Shown in pieces: positions 24,828 to 33,773 of a stretch of 64,000 nucleotides of DNA. The position numbers and the translations under genes are program-made. The stretch spans positions 310,001-374,000 of the forward strand of contig CANMQJ010000001.1 of NCBI GenBank assembly GCA_947500005.1, read 5' to 3'. How positions within the stretch are numbered: position 1 is the first letter of the stretch; every line of letters starts with the position of its first letter. The DNA is from an uncultured Paracoccaceae bacterium. Its GTDB lineage: Bacteria > Pseudomonadota > Alphaproteobacteria > Rhodobacterales > Rhodobacteraceae. The notes beneath the pieces are model-generated. The model was not told the origin of the DNA. It ran no database searches and was given only the letters and a program-made list of their open reading frames with translations.

Positions 24828-27800
24828 TCAGTTTCCAGCCAGGTGCAGCCGGATGCCGCGCATCAGCCAGCCGCGCGTTTCCTCCGGGTCGATCACGGCG
24901 TCGATCTCGCCCAGCGAGGCGACGTTGAGGGCTCCGCCCTGCGCGTAGGCATCCGCCACGAGTCGATCGTGAAGTGCCTGTCGCGCCACCGGGTCGGTTT
25001 CGGCTTCCAGCTCCTTCTTGTAACCCAGCCGCACCCCGCCTTCGAGGCCCATCGCACCGAATTCGCCGGTGGGCCATGACAGCGTGAAGACGGGTCTCTC
25101 GAAACTGCCGCCTGCCATGGCCTGCGCGCCGATGCCGTATCCCTTGCGCAGGCACAGGAAAAGGATCGGCGGGCGGAACGCGGCACCGGCCGCGAGAAAG
25201 TCGCAGGCCGCGCCCACCGCGCCCTGCCGTTCGCTTTCCGGGCCGACCATGAAACCCGGCGTGTCGCAGAGCGAGACCAGCGGGAGACCGAACCTGTCGG
25301 CAAGTCGCAGGAAGCGCGCGCCCTTTGCCGAGGCGGGCGCGTCCAGCGCCCCGCCCAGGTGATGGGGGTTGTTGGCGATCAGCGCGACCGGGTGCCCCTC
25401 GACCCGCGCCAGCCCGGTGACCAGCCCCGGCGCATGGGCGGCGCCCAGTTCGATGAAAGAGCCGGTGTCGGCAATCGTCTCGATGATCTGCCGCACCGGG
25501 TAGGAGCGCTGGCGGTTTTCGGGGATGAGGTGGCGCAGCAGGCGGGGGTCGGCCGCCTCCCACAGGGTCAAGGCGCCCTGGAAACAGGACAGGACACGGC
25601 GCGCGGCAAGGACCGCGTCCAGATCGGCGTCGCACAGGATATCGACCAGCCCGATCTCGGCCTGCATGGGCGCCGGCCCGATGTCGCGCGGGTCATGCGT
25701 GCCAAGTCCTCCGGCCTCGATCATCGCCGGCCCGCCCAGGCCTATCCAGCTGTGCCGCGTGGCGATGCGCACATCCCCGGCCCCGAAGATCGCGGCGTTT
25801 CCGGCAAAGCAGAAGCCCGAATTTACGGTGATCTTCGGCCCATGTCCGTTCAGCCCGGCAAAGGCCGCGAAGGTCTTGATGTCGAGCGCGCAATGCACAA
25901 GCCCGGCGAGGTCGTCGTCGTTGGGCCGCCCGCCGCCGCCCTCGGTCAGGAAGATGGCGGGCAGGCGCAGGTCATGGGCCTTTTCCAGGATCCGGTCGGT
26001 CTTTTCATGTCCCTTCATCCCCTGCGTGCCGGCCATGACGGTGGAGTCATAGGCCAGAATGGCGGTCTGGCTCCGCTCCTCTCCGAACTCGCGAGCATTG
26101 ACGCTGCCGATGCCGGTCACGATCCCGTCGGCGGGGGTTTCACGGATCAACCGCTCCACGCCAAGTTTTCGGCGCTGCGCAGCGAGAAGCAGTTGGCCGT
26201 ATTCGTGGAAACTGCCCCCTTCGCAGAGGATGCCCAGAAGGGCGCGCGTGGTCTGCTGCCCGCGTTTCTTGCGCCGCTCCACCGCCCCGGGACGTGAGGG
26301 GTCGAGCGTCCGGGCGAGGCGTTCGTTCAGTGCGGCGAGATCAGGACGGATGTGATCGGGATCGACCTGACGGACCTCGACCCGAGGCTCCAGCGTGGCG
26401 TCGAAAGGTTGGTAGATAAGAATGACGTCACCCTCGGAGACAAGCGTCCCGGGGTCGCTCGTCAAGGCGGTCACCTCGCCTGCCTGCTCGGCTGTGAGTA
26501 CATGCTCCATCTTCATGGCTTCGATCAGGGCCAGTTCCTGGCCTGCGGCAAAGGACTCGCCCGATGAAACGAGCAGCGCCTTGAGCACGCCCTGCATGGG
26601 CGCGACCAACCGGTTCTGGCCTTCGCCACTTGGCGCCGGGTCCGAGGTGTCTTCGGCCGACGGAAGATCCAGACCCTTCCAGAGGTCCTCGACAAGGCCG
26701 GTCGTCACCCGCCAGCGGGAGAGCGCCGGATGCTGCACCAGGAGCCGAAGCAAAGGGATGTTGGTTCCAACGCCATCGATCCGCATATCTGCCAGCGCAC
26801 GGGCCATCCGCGACAGCGCAAGGCGCAGATCATCGCGCGGTTCGTGCAGCACGACCTTGGCCAGAAGCGGATCGAATCCGGGATGGATCGCGTAGCCGGC
26901 ATATCCATGGGTTTCCACCCGAACGCCGCGACCGCCCGGAGGGTCGAAACCCGTGAGGGCCCCGCTTGCAGGGGTCGCTCCGCTCCGCGTCACCTTCTCG
27001 GTGTTCACGCGGGCCTGAATGGCGATACCGCGCGGAGGGGAAGGGTCCGCAAGTGCGGGGTCGATCTGGTCCAGCCGCTCTCCAAAGGCGAGGCGCAGTT
27101 GCAATTCCACCAGGTCGTATCCAGTCACCTCCTCGGTGACGGTATGTTCGACCTGAAGGCGCGGATTGACCTCGATAAAGGCGATGCGGTCATCCGCGAC
27201 CAGGAATTCCACGGTGGCGAGCCCGCGCAGATTGCAGGCGCGCCCAAGTGCCAGACCCGCCTCGACGATCCGGGCGCGATGGCCCGGTGACAGGGCGGGC
27301 GCGGGGGCGATTTCGATCAGTTTCTGGTGGCGCCGCTGAAGCGAACAGTCGCGTTCCCACAGGTGCGAGACGGTCCTGCCGTCACCCAGCAATTGCAATT
27401 CGATATGGCGCGCGTTTTCCAGCATCTCCTCGGCATAGATCGCCCCGCCGCCCAGCGCCTCGGCCTCGGCCCGGCAGGCGGCGAAGGCACGGGGCAGATC
27501 CGCCGCATCGCGGACGAGGCGCATGCCGCGGCCGCCCCCGCCTTGCGCGTATTTGAGCATTATGGGGCGGGCCAGATCCCGCATGAAGGCATCGGCCGCC
27601 GCGAGATCTTTCAGCGGTGGCGAACCGCGCAACACGGGCACGCCGCACCGCTCGGCAAGGGCGCGGGCCGTAAGCTTGTTCCCGAGCGTCTCCAGCACGT
27701 CGGCTCCCGGCCCTATCAGCGCCAGACCGGCTTGCGCGCAGGCACGGGCGAAACCCGCATCCTCGCTGAGGAATCCGTATCCCGGATGAAGGGCATCGCA

Positions 27801-28019
27801 GCCATTGGCCCGCGCCGCTGCCAACAGCGCAGCGCCATCCATGTAACCCGCCGCCCCCTGCCCCGGCAGTTCGACGCAACGGTCGGCATGCCGGAGGTGG
27901 AGACAATTCGCATCGTCCGGGGTATGGACGGCGACCGTGCGGATCCCGAGCATCGCGGCGCTGCGCGCGATACGGATCGCGATCTCGCCGCGATTGGCGA
28001 TCAGAAGATTTCGGAACAT
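24828..28019 (-). CDS. Single-chain biotin-dependent acyl-CoA carboxylase (BC-BCCP-CT fusion)
   Basis: The protein has 1063 residues. Order: biotin carboxylase with ATP-grasp fold (about 1-450; LLIANRGEIAIRI, KYAQGGGGRGMRLV, EVNPRLQVEHTVTEE), a biotinyl domain with EAMKMEHVL (biotin-Lys near 503), then both halves of a carboxyltransferase (about 560-1063; GTQGMKGHEKTDRI, FLTEGGGGRP, CDTPGFMVG). It should carboxylate a short acyl-CoA using bicarbonate and ATP. Acetyl- and propionyl-CoA carboxylases normally have separate subunits, so this is a compact fusion. ATG 28019 follows GGAGGAG. Its place in the catabolic island suggests it handles an acyl-CoA from the pathway; which one is open. Confidence 0.93.
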   Translation of the reverse strand: MFRNLLIANRGEIAIRIARSAAMLGIRTVAVHTPDDANCLHLRHADRCVELPGQGAAGYMDGAALLAAARANGCDALHPGYGFLSEDAGFARACAQAGLALIGPGADVLETLGNKLTARALAERCGVPVLRGSPPLKDLAAADAFMRDLARPIMLKYAQGGGGRGMRLVRDAADLPRAFAACRAEAEALGGGAIYAEEMLENARHIELQLLGDGRTVSHLWERDCSLQRRHQKLIEIAPAPALSPGHRARIVEAGLALGRACNLRGLATVEFLVADDRIAFIEVNPRLQVEHTVTEEVTGYDLVELQLRLAFGERLDQIDPALADPSPPRGIAIQARVNTEKVTRSGATPASGALTGFDPPGGRGVRVETHGYAGYAIHPGFDPLLAKVVLHEPRDDLRLALSRMARALADMRIDGVGTNIPLLRLLVQHPALSRWRVTTGLVEDLWKGLDLPSAEDTSDPAPSGEGQNRLVAPMQGVLKALLVSSGESFAAGQELALIEAMKMEHVLTAEQAGEVTALTSDPGTLVSEGDVILIYQPFDATLEPRVEVRQVDPDHIRPDLAALNERLARTLDPSRPGAVERRKKRGQQTTRALLGILCEGGSFHEYGQLLLAAQRRKLGVERLIRETPADGIVTGIGSVNAREFGEERSQTAILAYDSTVMAGTQGMKGHEKTDRILEKAHDLRLPAIFLTEGGGGRPNDDDLAGLVHCALDIKTFAAFAGLNGHGPKITVNSGFCFAGNAAIFGAGDVRIATRHSWIGLGGPAMIEAGGLGTHDPRDIGPAPMQAEIGLVDILCDADLDAVLAARRVLSCFQGALTLWEAADPRLLRHLIPENRQRSYPVRQIIETIADTGSFIELGAAHAPGLVTGLARVEGHPVALIANNPHHLGGALDAPASAKGARFLRLADRFGLPLVSLCDTPGFMVGPESERQGAVGAACDFLAAGAAFRPPILFLCLRKGYGIGAQAMAGGSFERPVFTLSWPTGEFGAMGLEGGVRLGYKKELEAETDPVARQALHDRLVADAYAQGGALNVASLGEIDAVIDPEETRGWLMRGIRLHLAGN

Positions 28020-28133
28020 GGCTCCTCCCCCCCCATCAAACGGACAAGGCCCCTGACGATCCAGCCCTGTCCCGGCGGGCGGACGCAAGGTCAGATCCCG
28101 GTATGACCGCAGCGCGCCGCCCGGCGGCATGCA

Positions 28134-28152
28134 GAATTTCCAGAGGAAATTC
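28134..28152. repeat. 8-bp inverted repeat between FAH-family and carboxylase genes
   Basis: GAATTTCC and GGAAATTC flank AGA, 5 bp past the FAH-family stop codon and inside a 138-bp gap of the leftward operon. It lacks a T-run, so it may be an mRNA processing or stabilising hairpin, or an internal operator. Confidence 0.45.
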
Positions 28153-28157
28153 CCTGG

Positions 28158-29084
28158 TCAGAGCTTCACGATCCGGTTTGAGAGGGTTCCAATTCGCTCG
28201 ATTTCCAACTCGAACCGGTCGCCGGGGGTCAGCCGCTTGCCGATCTCCAGCCCGCAGCCCATTCCCACGGTCCCCGAACCGATCACCTCTCCCGGGTAAA
28301 GAGTTTCGGCGGCCGAGATATGGGCGAGGATCGCACCGAAGTCATGCTGCATCTCACTGGAATTGCCGCCCCCCCAGCGCGCGCCATTCACCCGCGCCTC
28401 CATGTCGAGCGCGACGGGATGGGCAACCTCGTCAGCGGTCAGGATGAAGGGGCCGAGGATGTTGCCGGTGTCGAAATCCTTGCCCTTGGCGGGGCCAAGC
28501 TGGCCCGGCATCTCGACCATCTGCGCGTCGCGGGCCGAAACGTCGTTGAGGATGGTGTATCCGAAGATGTAATCCTGGGCCTCCTCCGCGCGGATATCCT
28601 TGCCTTTCTTGCCGATCACGATGGCCAGTTCCAGTTCGATATCCAGGTACTCGGCATAGCCCGGCCAGATCACGTCCTGCCCATGCCCGATGAAGCTGAG
28701 CCGGTTGCCCTTGTAATAGATCGGCTGCCTGTACCAGACATCGGGGATGTCGAACGGCCTGCCGGTCATCTTCTCCGCCTGGGCGAAGCTGTTTCTCAAG
28801 TGCTCCTCGAAAACGAGACAGTCGCGGTACTGGACCGGAAGCAGCGGCGGGCGAAACGAAACCTCGTCAGCCATCAGGATGCAGCGATCCTCGGCCCCGT
28901 TGATCAGCGAACGGGCAAGCGCAAGGGCCTGCTCGCCGCCATAGATCACCGACATCATGTCCACGAAGGGACCGCTATCCTCTCCGTTCACCTCGGCGGC
29001 AAGATGAAGATCCAGCAGGCGGGCGTCGTCCAGGGCCGCGACGACCAGTTCGCGCCCCTCGAATGCTACGGTTCCAAGTCGCAT
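28158..29084 (-). CDS. Fumarylacetoacetate hydrolase (FAH) family protein
   Basis: The protein has 308 residues. The C-terminal FAH fold is clear: FEEHLRN, the metal-binding Glu pair in DIELELAIVIG, the Asp in FGYTILNDVSARDAQ, and KGKDFDTGNILGPFI. Family members hydrolyse C-C bonds of beta-diketo acids, decarboxylate oxaloacetate-type acids or hydrate dienoates. The pathway context suggests ring-cleavage product processing. ATG 29084 begins MRLGTVAFEGRELV, the usual N-terminus, and lies 4 bp after the cyclase-family stop. The exact reaction is unknown. Confidence 0.92.
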   Translation of the reverse strand: MRLGTVAFEGRELVVAALDDARLLDLHLAAEVNGEDSGPFVDMMSVIYGGEQALALARSLINGAEDRCILMADEVSFRPPLLPVQYRDCLVFEEHLRNSFAQAEKMTGRPFDIPDVWYRQPIYYKGNRLSFIGHGQDVIWPGYAEYLDIELELAIVIGKKGKDIRAEEAQDYIFGYTILNDVSARDAQMVEMPGQLGPAKGKDFDTGNILGPFILTADEVAHPVALDMEARVNGARWGGGNSSEMQHDFGAILAHISAAETLYPGEVIGSGTVGMGCGLEIGKRLTPGDRFELEIERIGTLSNRIVKL

Positions 29085-29088
29085 GATC

Positions 29089-29865
29089 TCACTCCTCGAA
29101 AATGGCGACGGCGCGGGTGAAGCCGGCCGAGGCGCCCTTGATCTTGTAAGGAAAGCAGGAAATCGTGAAGCCTGTCGGTGGCAGCGTTTCAAGCTGCGAG
29201 AGCTTCTCCATGTGGCAATAGCCGATCTCCATCGAGGCGCGGTGACCTTCCCAGATGATCGAGGGGTCATGGCTCTTGGCGTATTCCTGCGCGGTAAGCG
29301 GGAAAGGCGCGTCCCAGCTCCAGGCATCCGTTCCGGTCACCCGCACGCCGCGCTCGAGCAGGTAGAGTGTCGCCTCACGCCCCATCCCGCAGCCCTTCAT
29401 CAGGTAATCGGGCTTGCCGTAGTGATCGCCGGCCGAGGTGTTGACGACCACGATGTCGAGCGGTTGCAACTCATGCCCGATCCGCTTCAGTTCGGCCTCC
29501 ACATCGGCGGCTGTGGCGACATAGCCATCGTCGAAATGGCGGAAATCCAGTTTCACCGCGGGATTGAAACACCAGTCCAGCGGAACCTCGTCGATGGTGA
29601 TCGCCCGTTCGCCGTTGTTCATTGTCGAATGGTGGTGATAAGGCGCGTCGAGATGGGTGCCGTTATGCGTGGCAATCGTCAGCCGTTCGACCGCCCAGCC
29701 CTCGCCGCCCGGCAGATCCTCCTTCTTGAGACCGGGAAAGAAGGCCATCACCTGCTCGGCGGTCTGCTCATGGGTCATGTATTCGATTTCGGGCAACATG
29801 ATGGGCGGGTCCGAGACAATCCCGGTCTCGAGCGGGACGGACAGATCAACAAAGCGGCGGGCCAT
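29089..29865 (-). CDS. Cyclase-family metal-dependent hydrolase (kynurenine formamidase/isatin hydrolase-like)
   Basis: The protein has 258 residues. The family signature HxGTHxDxPxH is present as HNGTHLDAPYH (residues 67-77), giving the metal ligands. Members open amide or lactam bonds (arylformamidase, isatin hydrolase) or act as cyclases. The N-terminal DLSVPLETG and GEGWAVERLTIATHN agree with the isatin hydrolase-like branch, but substrate assignment is not possible from motifs alone. In a pathway that degrades an N-heterocycle it could open a cyclic amide or hydrolyse a formamide. It lies 12 bp after the TRAP large permease and 4 bp before the FAH gene. Confidence 0.9.
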   Translation of the reverse strand: MARRFVDLSVPLETGIVSDPPIMLPEIEYMTHEQTAEQVMAFFPGLKKEDLPGGEGWAVERLTIATHNGTHLDAPYHHHSTMNNGERAITIDEVPLDWCFNPAVKLDFRHFDDGYVATAADVEAELKRIGHELQPLDIVVVNTSAGDHYGKPDYLMKGCGMGREATLYLLERGVRVTGTDAWSWDAPFPLTAQEYAKSHDPSIIWEGHRASMEIGYCHMEKLSQLETLPPTGFTISCFPYKIKGASAGFTRAVAIFEE

Positions 29866-29876
29866 GTGGGGTCTCC

Positions 29877-31184
29877 TCAGATCAGGGCGGTTGCAAGAGA
29901 TGGAAAGGCCAACACCAGCGCCAGAAGCACCAGCATCATCAGCGCAAATGGTGCGGCCCCGCGAAAGATGTCGCCCAGCGTGATCGAGGGATCATCCAGC
30001 GCGGATTTGATGACGAAGACGGAAATGCCGAAGGGCGGAGTAAGCAGGCCGATCTCGACCGCGATAATCGTCACGATCCCGAACCAGATCAGGTCGACCT
30101 GCATCACGTGCAGAACGGGCAGCATCAGCGGCACGAGGATCAGCATGATGGACGAACTGTCGAGGATCGTTCCCATCACGATCACCAGCCCGACATAGGC
30201 CAGGATCACGCCCCAATAGCCGATCTCGGCCGTTGCCACGAATTCGCCAAACCCCGCGGGCACGCCCGAAAGTGCCAGCATCCGCGAATACATCTGCGCG
30301 GCAATGATCAGGAAGCAGATCGAGGCGGTCACGAGCCCGGTGTCGTTCAGCACCTGCCAGAAATCCCGCCAGCCAAGCGAGCGGCGGGCCAGGCCGATCA
30401 CGATGGCGCCGAGGCAGCCGACCGCGCCCGCTTCGATCGGGGTGAAGATGCCGCCATAGATGCCGCCCAGAACCGAGCCGATGAGCAGGACCAGCGGAAC
30501 GCTTTTTGCCCAGAGGTCGCGCCGCGAAAGCACGGAGCCGGCATCATGCCGAACCTCGGCCCCAAGCCATTGCGGACGCAGCCGCGCGGTCAGCCAGATG
30601 CCACCGCCGAAGATCACCGCCAGAAGCAGGCCGGGGATCACGCCTGCGATGAACAGGTCGCCCACGGATTGCTCGGTCAGCAGCCCGTAAAGGATCAGAA
30701 GGAGGCTGGGCGGGATCAGCATCCCCAGCACCGACGACCCCGCCACCACCCCAACCGAGAAGCGGGCCGAATAGCCGTGGCGCATCATTTCCGGAACGGC
30801 GATGCGAGTGAACACGGCCGCCGAGGCGATGGAAATGCCGGTGATGGCGGCGAAAATGGCATTGGCGCCCACGGTGCCGATTCCCAGACCGCCGGACAGG
30901 CGGCGGAACAGGTGGTTGGCCACGTCGAACGCATCGCGCCCCATCCCGGTGACCGACACGATGTAGCCCATCAGCACGAAAAGCGGCACGACACCGAAGA
31001 AGTAGCTGGAAATCGTTTCGGACGCGGCGAGCGCCAGCAGCTTGCCCGCAAGCAGCGGCGAGCCCTTGATGGCCCAGACCCCGACATAGGAGGACAGCAT
31101 CAGCGCGAAAGGCACCCAGAATCCCAGATAGACCATCACGACCATCGCGCCGAAGGAGACCAGGCCGATCTCGAACGGGCTCAT
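29877..31184 (-). CDS. dctM: TRAP transporter large membrane subunit
   Basis: The protein has 435 residues with about 12 membrane segments, starting with MSPFEIGLVSFGAMVVMVYLG. DctM features include the ASAAVFTRIAVPEMMRHGY region, GSSVLGMLIPPSLLLILYG and TPIEAGAVGCLGA. It forms the sodium-coupled transport channel together with the small subunit and takes substrate from the periplasmic binding protein. ATG 31184 overlaps the end of the small-subunit gene by ATGA. The symbol is used in its generic family sense; the substrate is probably a carboxylated compound of the neighbouring pathway. Confidence 0.94.
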   Translation of the reverse strand: MSPFEIGLVSFGAMVVMVYLGFWVPFALMLSSYVGVWAIKGSPLLAGKLLALAASETISSYFFGVVPLFVLMGYIVSVTGMGRDAFDVANHLFRRLSGGLGIGTVGANAIFAAITGISIASAAVFTRIAVPEMMRHGYSARFSVGVVAGSSVLGMLIPPSLLLILYGLLTEQSVGDLFIAGVIPGLLLAVIFGGGIWLTARLRPQWLGAEVRHDAGSVLSRRDLWAKSVPLVLLIGSVLGGIYGGIFTPIEAGAVGCLGAIVIGLARRSLGWRDFWQVLNDTGLVTASICFLIIAAQMYSRMLALSGVPAGFGEFVATAEIGYWGVILAYVGLVIVMGTILDSSSIMLILVPLMLPVLHVMQVDLIWFGIVTIIAVEIGLLTPPFGISVFVIKSALDDPSITLGDIFRGAAPFALMMLVLLALVLAFPSLATALI

Positions 31185-31741
31185 TTGCGGACCTCGACGA
31201 GACGGATCAGGGCGGCGAGCGCAAAAAGCAGCAGCTGCACGAGAAGCGCCATGCAACCGATCAGGATGATCAGCTTCACCGGCCAGATCGGCGCAGTGAA
31301 GTCGCCCACCGTTCCCTCGTATGTATTGCGCTCCCACGCCTTCTGGAACAGCGGCAGCGAAGCCGCGTAGACCTGCCAGACCAGCATCGCCGCGGCGAGG
31401 GCGAAGACCAGTTCGACACCCTGACGCAGACGCGGCGCGCGGCCTTCGATGAAGCCCAGCACCGCCTCGGACCGGGTGAGCCGCCCCTTGCGGAAGGTCT
31501 GGGCGATTTGCAGAAAAACGATCGCCACGATGGACATCGACACGATCTCGGGCACGCCCGAAACCGGCGCGCCGAACAGGCTGCGGCCGAAGACGTCGAC
31601 ATTGATCAGCAGCATTATGCAAAGGATCAGCAGCGTTCCCGCGACGTTCAGGGCGACGGTAATCGCGTCAATGCCCTGGCGCAGCGCCAGGAACCACACG
31701 GGCAGTTCGCCACCCGCCTGCTCTCCGCTCGGATCAATCAT
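31181..31741 (-). CDS. dctQ: TRAP transporter small membrane subunit
   Basis: The protein has 186 residues and four hydrophobic segments in the DctQ pattern (ALNVAGTLLILCIMLLINVDVFGR, SGVPEIVSMSIVAIVFLQIA, RKGRLTRSE). It associates with the large permease next to it. ATG 31741 follows AGAAAGG and removes an unlikely leader of 17 residues in the longer frame. It lies 93 bp after the binding-protein gene. Confidence 0.92.
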   Translation of the reverse strand: MIDPSGEQAGGELPVWFLALRQGIDAITVALNVAGTLLILCIMLLINVDVFGRSLFGAPVSGVPEIVSMSIVAIVFLQIAQTFRKGRLTRSEAVLGFIEGRAPRLRQGVELVFALAAAMLVWQVYAASLPLFQKAWERNTYEGTVGDFTAPIWPVKLIILIGCMALLVQLLLFALAALIRLVEVRK

Positions 31742-31834
31742 GCAAACCTTTCTGCGGCCCCCCACACGCAAGGGTGCCGCGCCGGAGTTCACGGTCGAAG
31801 AGACGCTCCGATCGCGCCGGGGCGTCAGTTTCTT

Positions 31835-32893
31835 CTACTCCTGGTCCCAATTCCGGACCGGCTCGGCCCCTGCCGCGCGCATCGTGTCCATGTAATCCTT
31901 CAGCACCTCGGTTCCTTGCAGCCCTTGCGAGTCCAGCCGCTCGGCCCAGAGCTTGGCTACGTTGTCCATGCCCTCGGCCCATTGCTTGCGGAACGCGGCA
32001 TCCACCTCGGAAATCGTCGCGCCCTGTTCCTCCATCATGGCGAGAAACTTCGAGACCGAAGCGTCGAGATCCTGGTGATAGGCGACGCGATCCGCCTCGG
32101 CAGCGTCCTTGAGCGCCTGCTGAACGACGGGGTCGAGACTGTCGAACCAGTCCTTGTTCGCCGCGATGCCGCCGGCGTACTGGGCACCGAAGCCGACCTT
32201 GGTGATATAGGGCGCGACCTCGTGCAGCTTGCCCGGCAGCGCGGCCGAGGCGAACACGATCACGCCGTCATAAACGCCTGTCTTGATCTCGTTGTAATAG
32301 GTGGTGAGGTTGCCCGAGACGCCGACCGCGCCCGTGCCTTCGAGCCAGTTCACCGCCGGGCCCGGCGCGCCGATCTTGCGCCCTTCGAGGTCGTCGATGG
32401 ATTCGACCGGGAAGGTCGTCATCAGCAGGTAGTCGTCGATGCCGATGGCGCCGCCGAGATATTCCAGCCCGTTGGCCTCCCAGGACGCCTTCATCGCCTC
32501 GTTCGAGACCTGAAGTTCGTCCATCCACTCGCTGACGACAGTCGAGTCGGAGATCACGAAAGGCGTGAAATAGGTGACGTTCTGCACCGCGAGCTTGCCC
32601 GGATCGAACAGGGACGAGACCAGCCCGATCTCGGCCAGCCCTTCCTCGACCGCTTCCAGCTCGTCTCCGACCTTGGCCAGCGCGCCGCCATATTGCTCGG
32701 ACCAGGTGATGGAATAGTCGGTCCCCTCCAGCGCTTCGTTGACCGCGGGAATGAAAGTCTGGCTGGCATGTTTCACCCAGCGGAAGACCGGCGGATGGCC
32801 CGCAACGATGGTGACATTCAACTCTTCCGCGAGCGCTGCGCCACCTGTGCCCAGTATCAGCGCGGCGGCGGTCAGTCTTGCATAGTGGTTCAT
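31835..32893 (-). CDS. dctP: TRAP transporter periplasmic substrate-binding protein
   Basis: The protein has 352 residues. A signal peptide covers about residues 1-22 (ARLTAAALILGTGGAALAEE). The mature part has DctP family features such as GDELEAVEEGLAEIGLVSS and GRKIGAPGP in the middle, and ends in a helical tail. The usual conserved Arg that pairs with a substrate carboxylate may be in the GRKIG block, which would favour an organic-acid ligand. It begins 22 bp after the TetR stop, so regulator and transporter are in one transcript. Confidence 0.93.
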   Translation of the reverse strand: MNHYARLTAAALILGTGGAALAEELNVTIVAGHPPVFRWVKHASQTFIPAVNEALEGTDYSITWSEQYGGALAKVGDELEAVEEGLAEIGLVSSLFDPGKLAVQNVTYFTPFVISDSTVVSEWMDELQVSNEAMKASWEANGLEYLGGAIGIDDYLLMTTFPVESIDDLEGRKIGAPGPAVNWLEGTGAVGVSGNLTTYYNEIKTGVYDGVIVFASAALPGKLHEVAPYITKVGFGAQYAGGIAANKDWFDSLDPVVQQALKDAAEADRVAYHQDLDASVSKFLAMMEEQGATISEVDAAFRKQWAEGMDNVAKLWAERLDSQGLQGTEVLKDYMDTMRAAGAEPVRNWDQE

Positions 32894-32914
32894 GGTTTCC
32901 TCCCCGAATGAACT

Positions 32915-33565
32915 CTAGGTCAGCGCGCGTATCCCCGCGCAGATGAATGGAATGATACGCTCGAGCATCGCGTCGGCATCGCCATCGTCGCAAAGCCCGT
33001 CGGACAGTCGGTCGGCGCGGCCCGTCTTGGCCATCATCGTCATCCCCACGCCGATCGCGAACATGTAGGCCCAGACAGCGTTCTCCCGCGTCAGTCCGGG
33101 CTCCGCCTCCATCAGCGCGGCGATGTAATCGCGCGCGATGGGATCATAGTAGGTTTCCGCCAATGCCTGATCGCGCGGATCGGCGGAATTTGCAAAGCTG
33201 ACAAGGATGCGCGCATAGGCACCGCCATCCCGGGCCTGGTCGATCCCGGCCTCGATCGTCGGCCGAAACAGTGCTTCGACGATGGCCTCCAGCTTCGGTG
33301 TCGAACCGGCGCGCAATTCCTTGAGCCGGTCGGCGCGCTCTCCGTTTATCTGGCCGGAACGACGCGCGACAACGGACTCGAACAGACCCTCCTTGGTCTT
33401 GAAGTGGTAATGGATCAGACCCTGCGCCACCTCGGCACGCTCTGCGATCTCGCGGAGCGCCGCGCCCTCGAACCCAGAGGCGGCAAAGAGCTGTTCGGCC
33501 GCGTCCAGTATCGCATCGAAACGTCGAGCGCTACGAGTGGCGACCGCCGGGGCGGTGTCGGGCAA
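32915..33565 (-). CDS. TetR-family transcriptional regulator
   Basis: The protein has 216 residues. The N-terminal helix-turn-helix reads ILDAAEQLFAASGFEGAALREIA, followed by EVAQGLIHYHFKTKEGLF, a near-consensus TetR DNA-binding domain. The C-terminal ligand domain is unspecific. The start codon is TTG (33565), supported by GGAGGAG five bases before it. The start lies 11 bp from a large palindrome that also faces the Mo-hydroxylase genes, so the protein very probably represses its own operon and perhaps the divergent one, and is released by a pathway compound. Confidence 0.94.
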   Translation of the reverse strand: MPDTAPAVATRSARRFDAILDAAEQLFAASGFEGAALREIAERAEVAQGLIHYHFKTKEGLFESVVARRSGQINGERADRLKELRAGSTPKLEAIVEALFRPTIEAGIDQARDGGAYARILVSFANSADPRDQALAETYYDPIARDYIAALMEAEPGLTRENAVWAYMFAIGVGMTMMAKTGRADRLSDGLCDDGDADAMLERIIPFICAGIRALT

Positions 33566-33576
33566 GATCTCCTCCC

Positions 33577-33608
33577 AAAATCCTGACTGATCGTTCAGTC
33601 AGGATTTT
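33577..33608. promoter_or_regulatory. Operator for the TetR-family regulator
   Basis: This is a perfect inverted repeat with 14-bp arms (AAAATCCTGACTGA and TCAGTCAGGATTTT) around TCGT. The core TGACTGA-N4-TCAGTCA has the form of TetR/AcrR sites. It lies 11 bp upstream of the regulator start and about 95 bp upstream of the divergent -35 box, fitting direct autoregulation. Confidence 0.85.
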
Positions 33609-33701
33609 CGAGTTTCCGAGTCGAGTCAAGAGGGTCGCACATGTGCTACGCATGGGGTCGGAGTATTCCTTGCCGAAGAGAGGGATCGGACCACTCCGCC
33701 G

Positions 33702-33731
33702 TTGACAAAATTCCGATTCGGCAAATACCAT
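33702..33731 (+). promoter_or_regulatory. Promoter of the Mo-hydroxylase operon
   Basis: A perfect TTGACA (33702-33707) and TACCAT (33726-33731) are separated by 18 bp, followed by an AT-rich stretch. The -10 box lies inside a small dyad (33721-33735). Confidence 0.5.
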
Positions 33732-33735
33732 TTGC
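33721..33735. repeat. Inverted repeat over the -10 box
   Basis: GCAAAT and ATTTGC flank ACC and cover the -10 box of the rightward promoter. It differs in sequence from the TetR operator, so a second regulator (the MarR protein of the same operon is a candidate) could bind here. Confidence 0.45.
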
Positions 33736-33773
33736 ATACAAACAACAAACGGTCTTCAACAGGGATCGCCACC

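Noticed and set aside
33702..33773. A 24-codon N-terminal extension of the FAD-subunit gene from TTG 33702
   Set aside because: The codon coincides with a perfect TTGACA -35 box, there is no ribosome site before it, and the extension does not match the usual N-terminus of this subunit.
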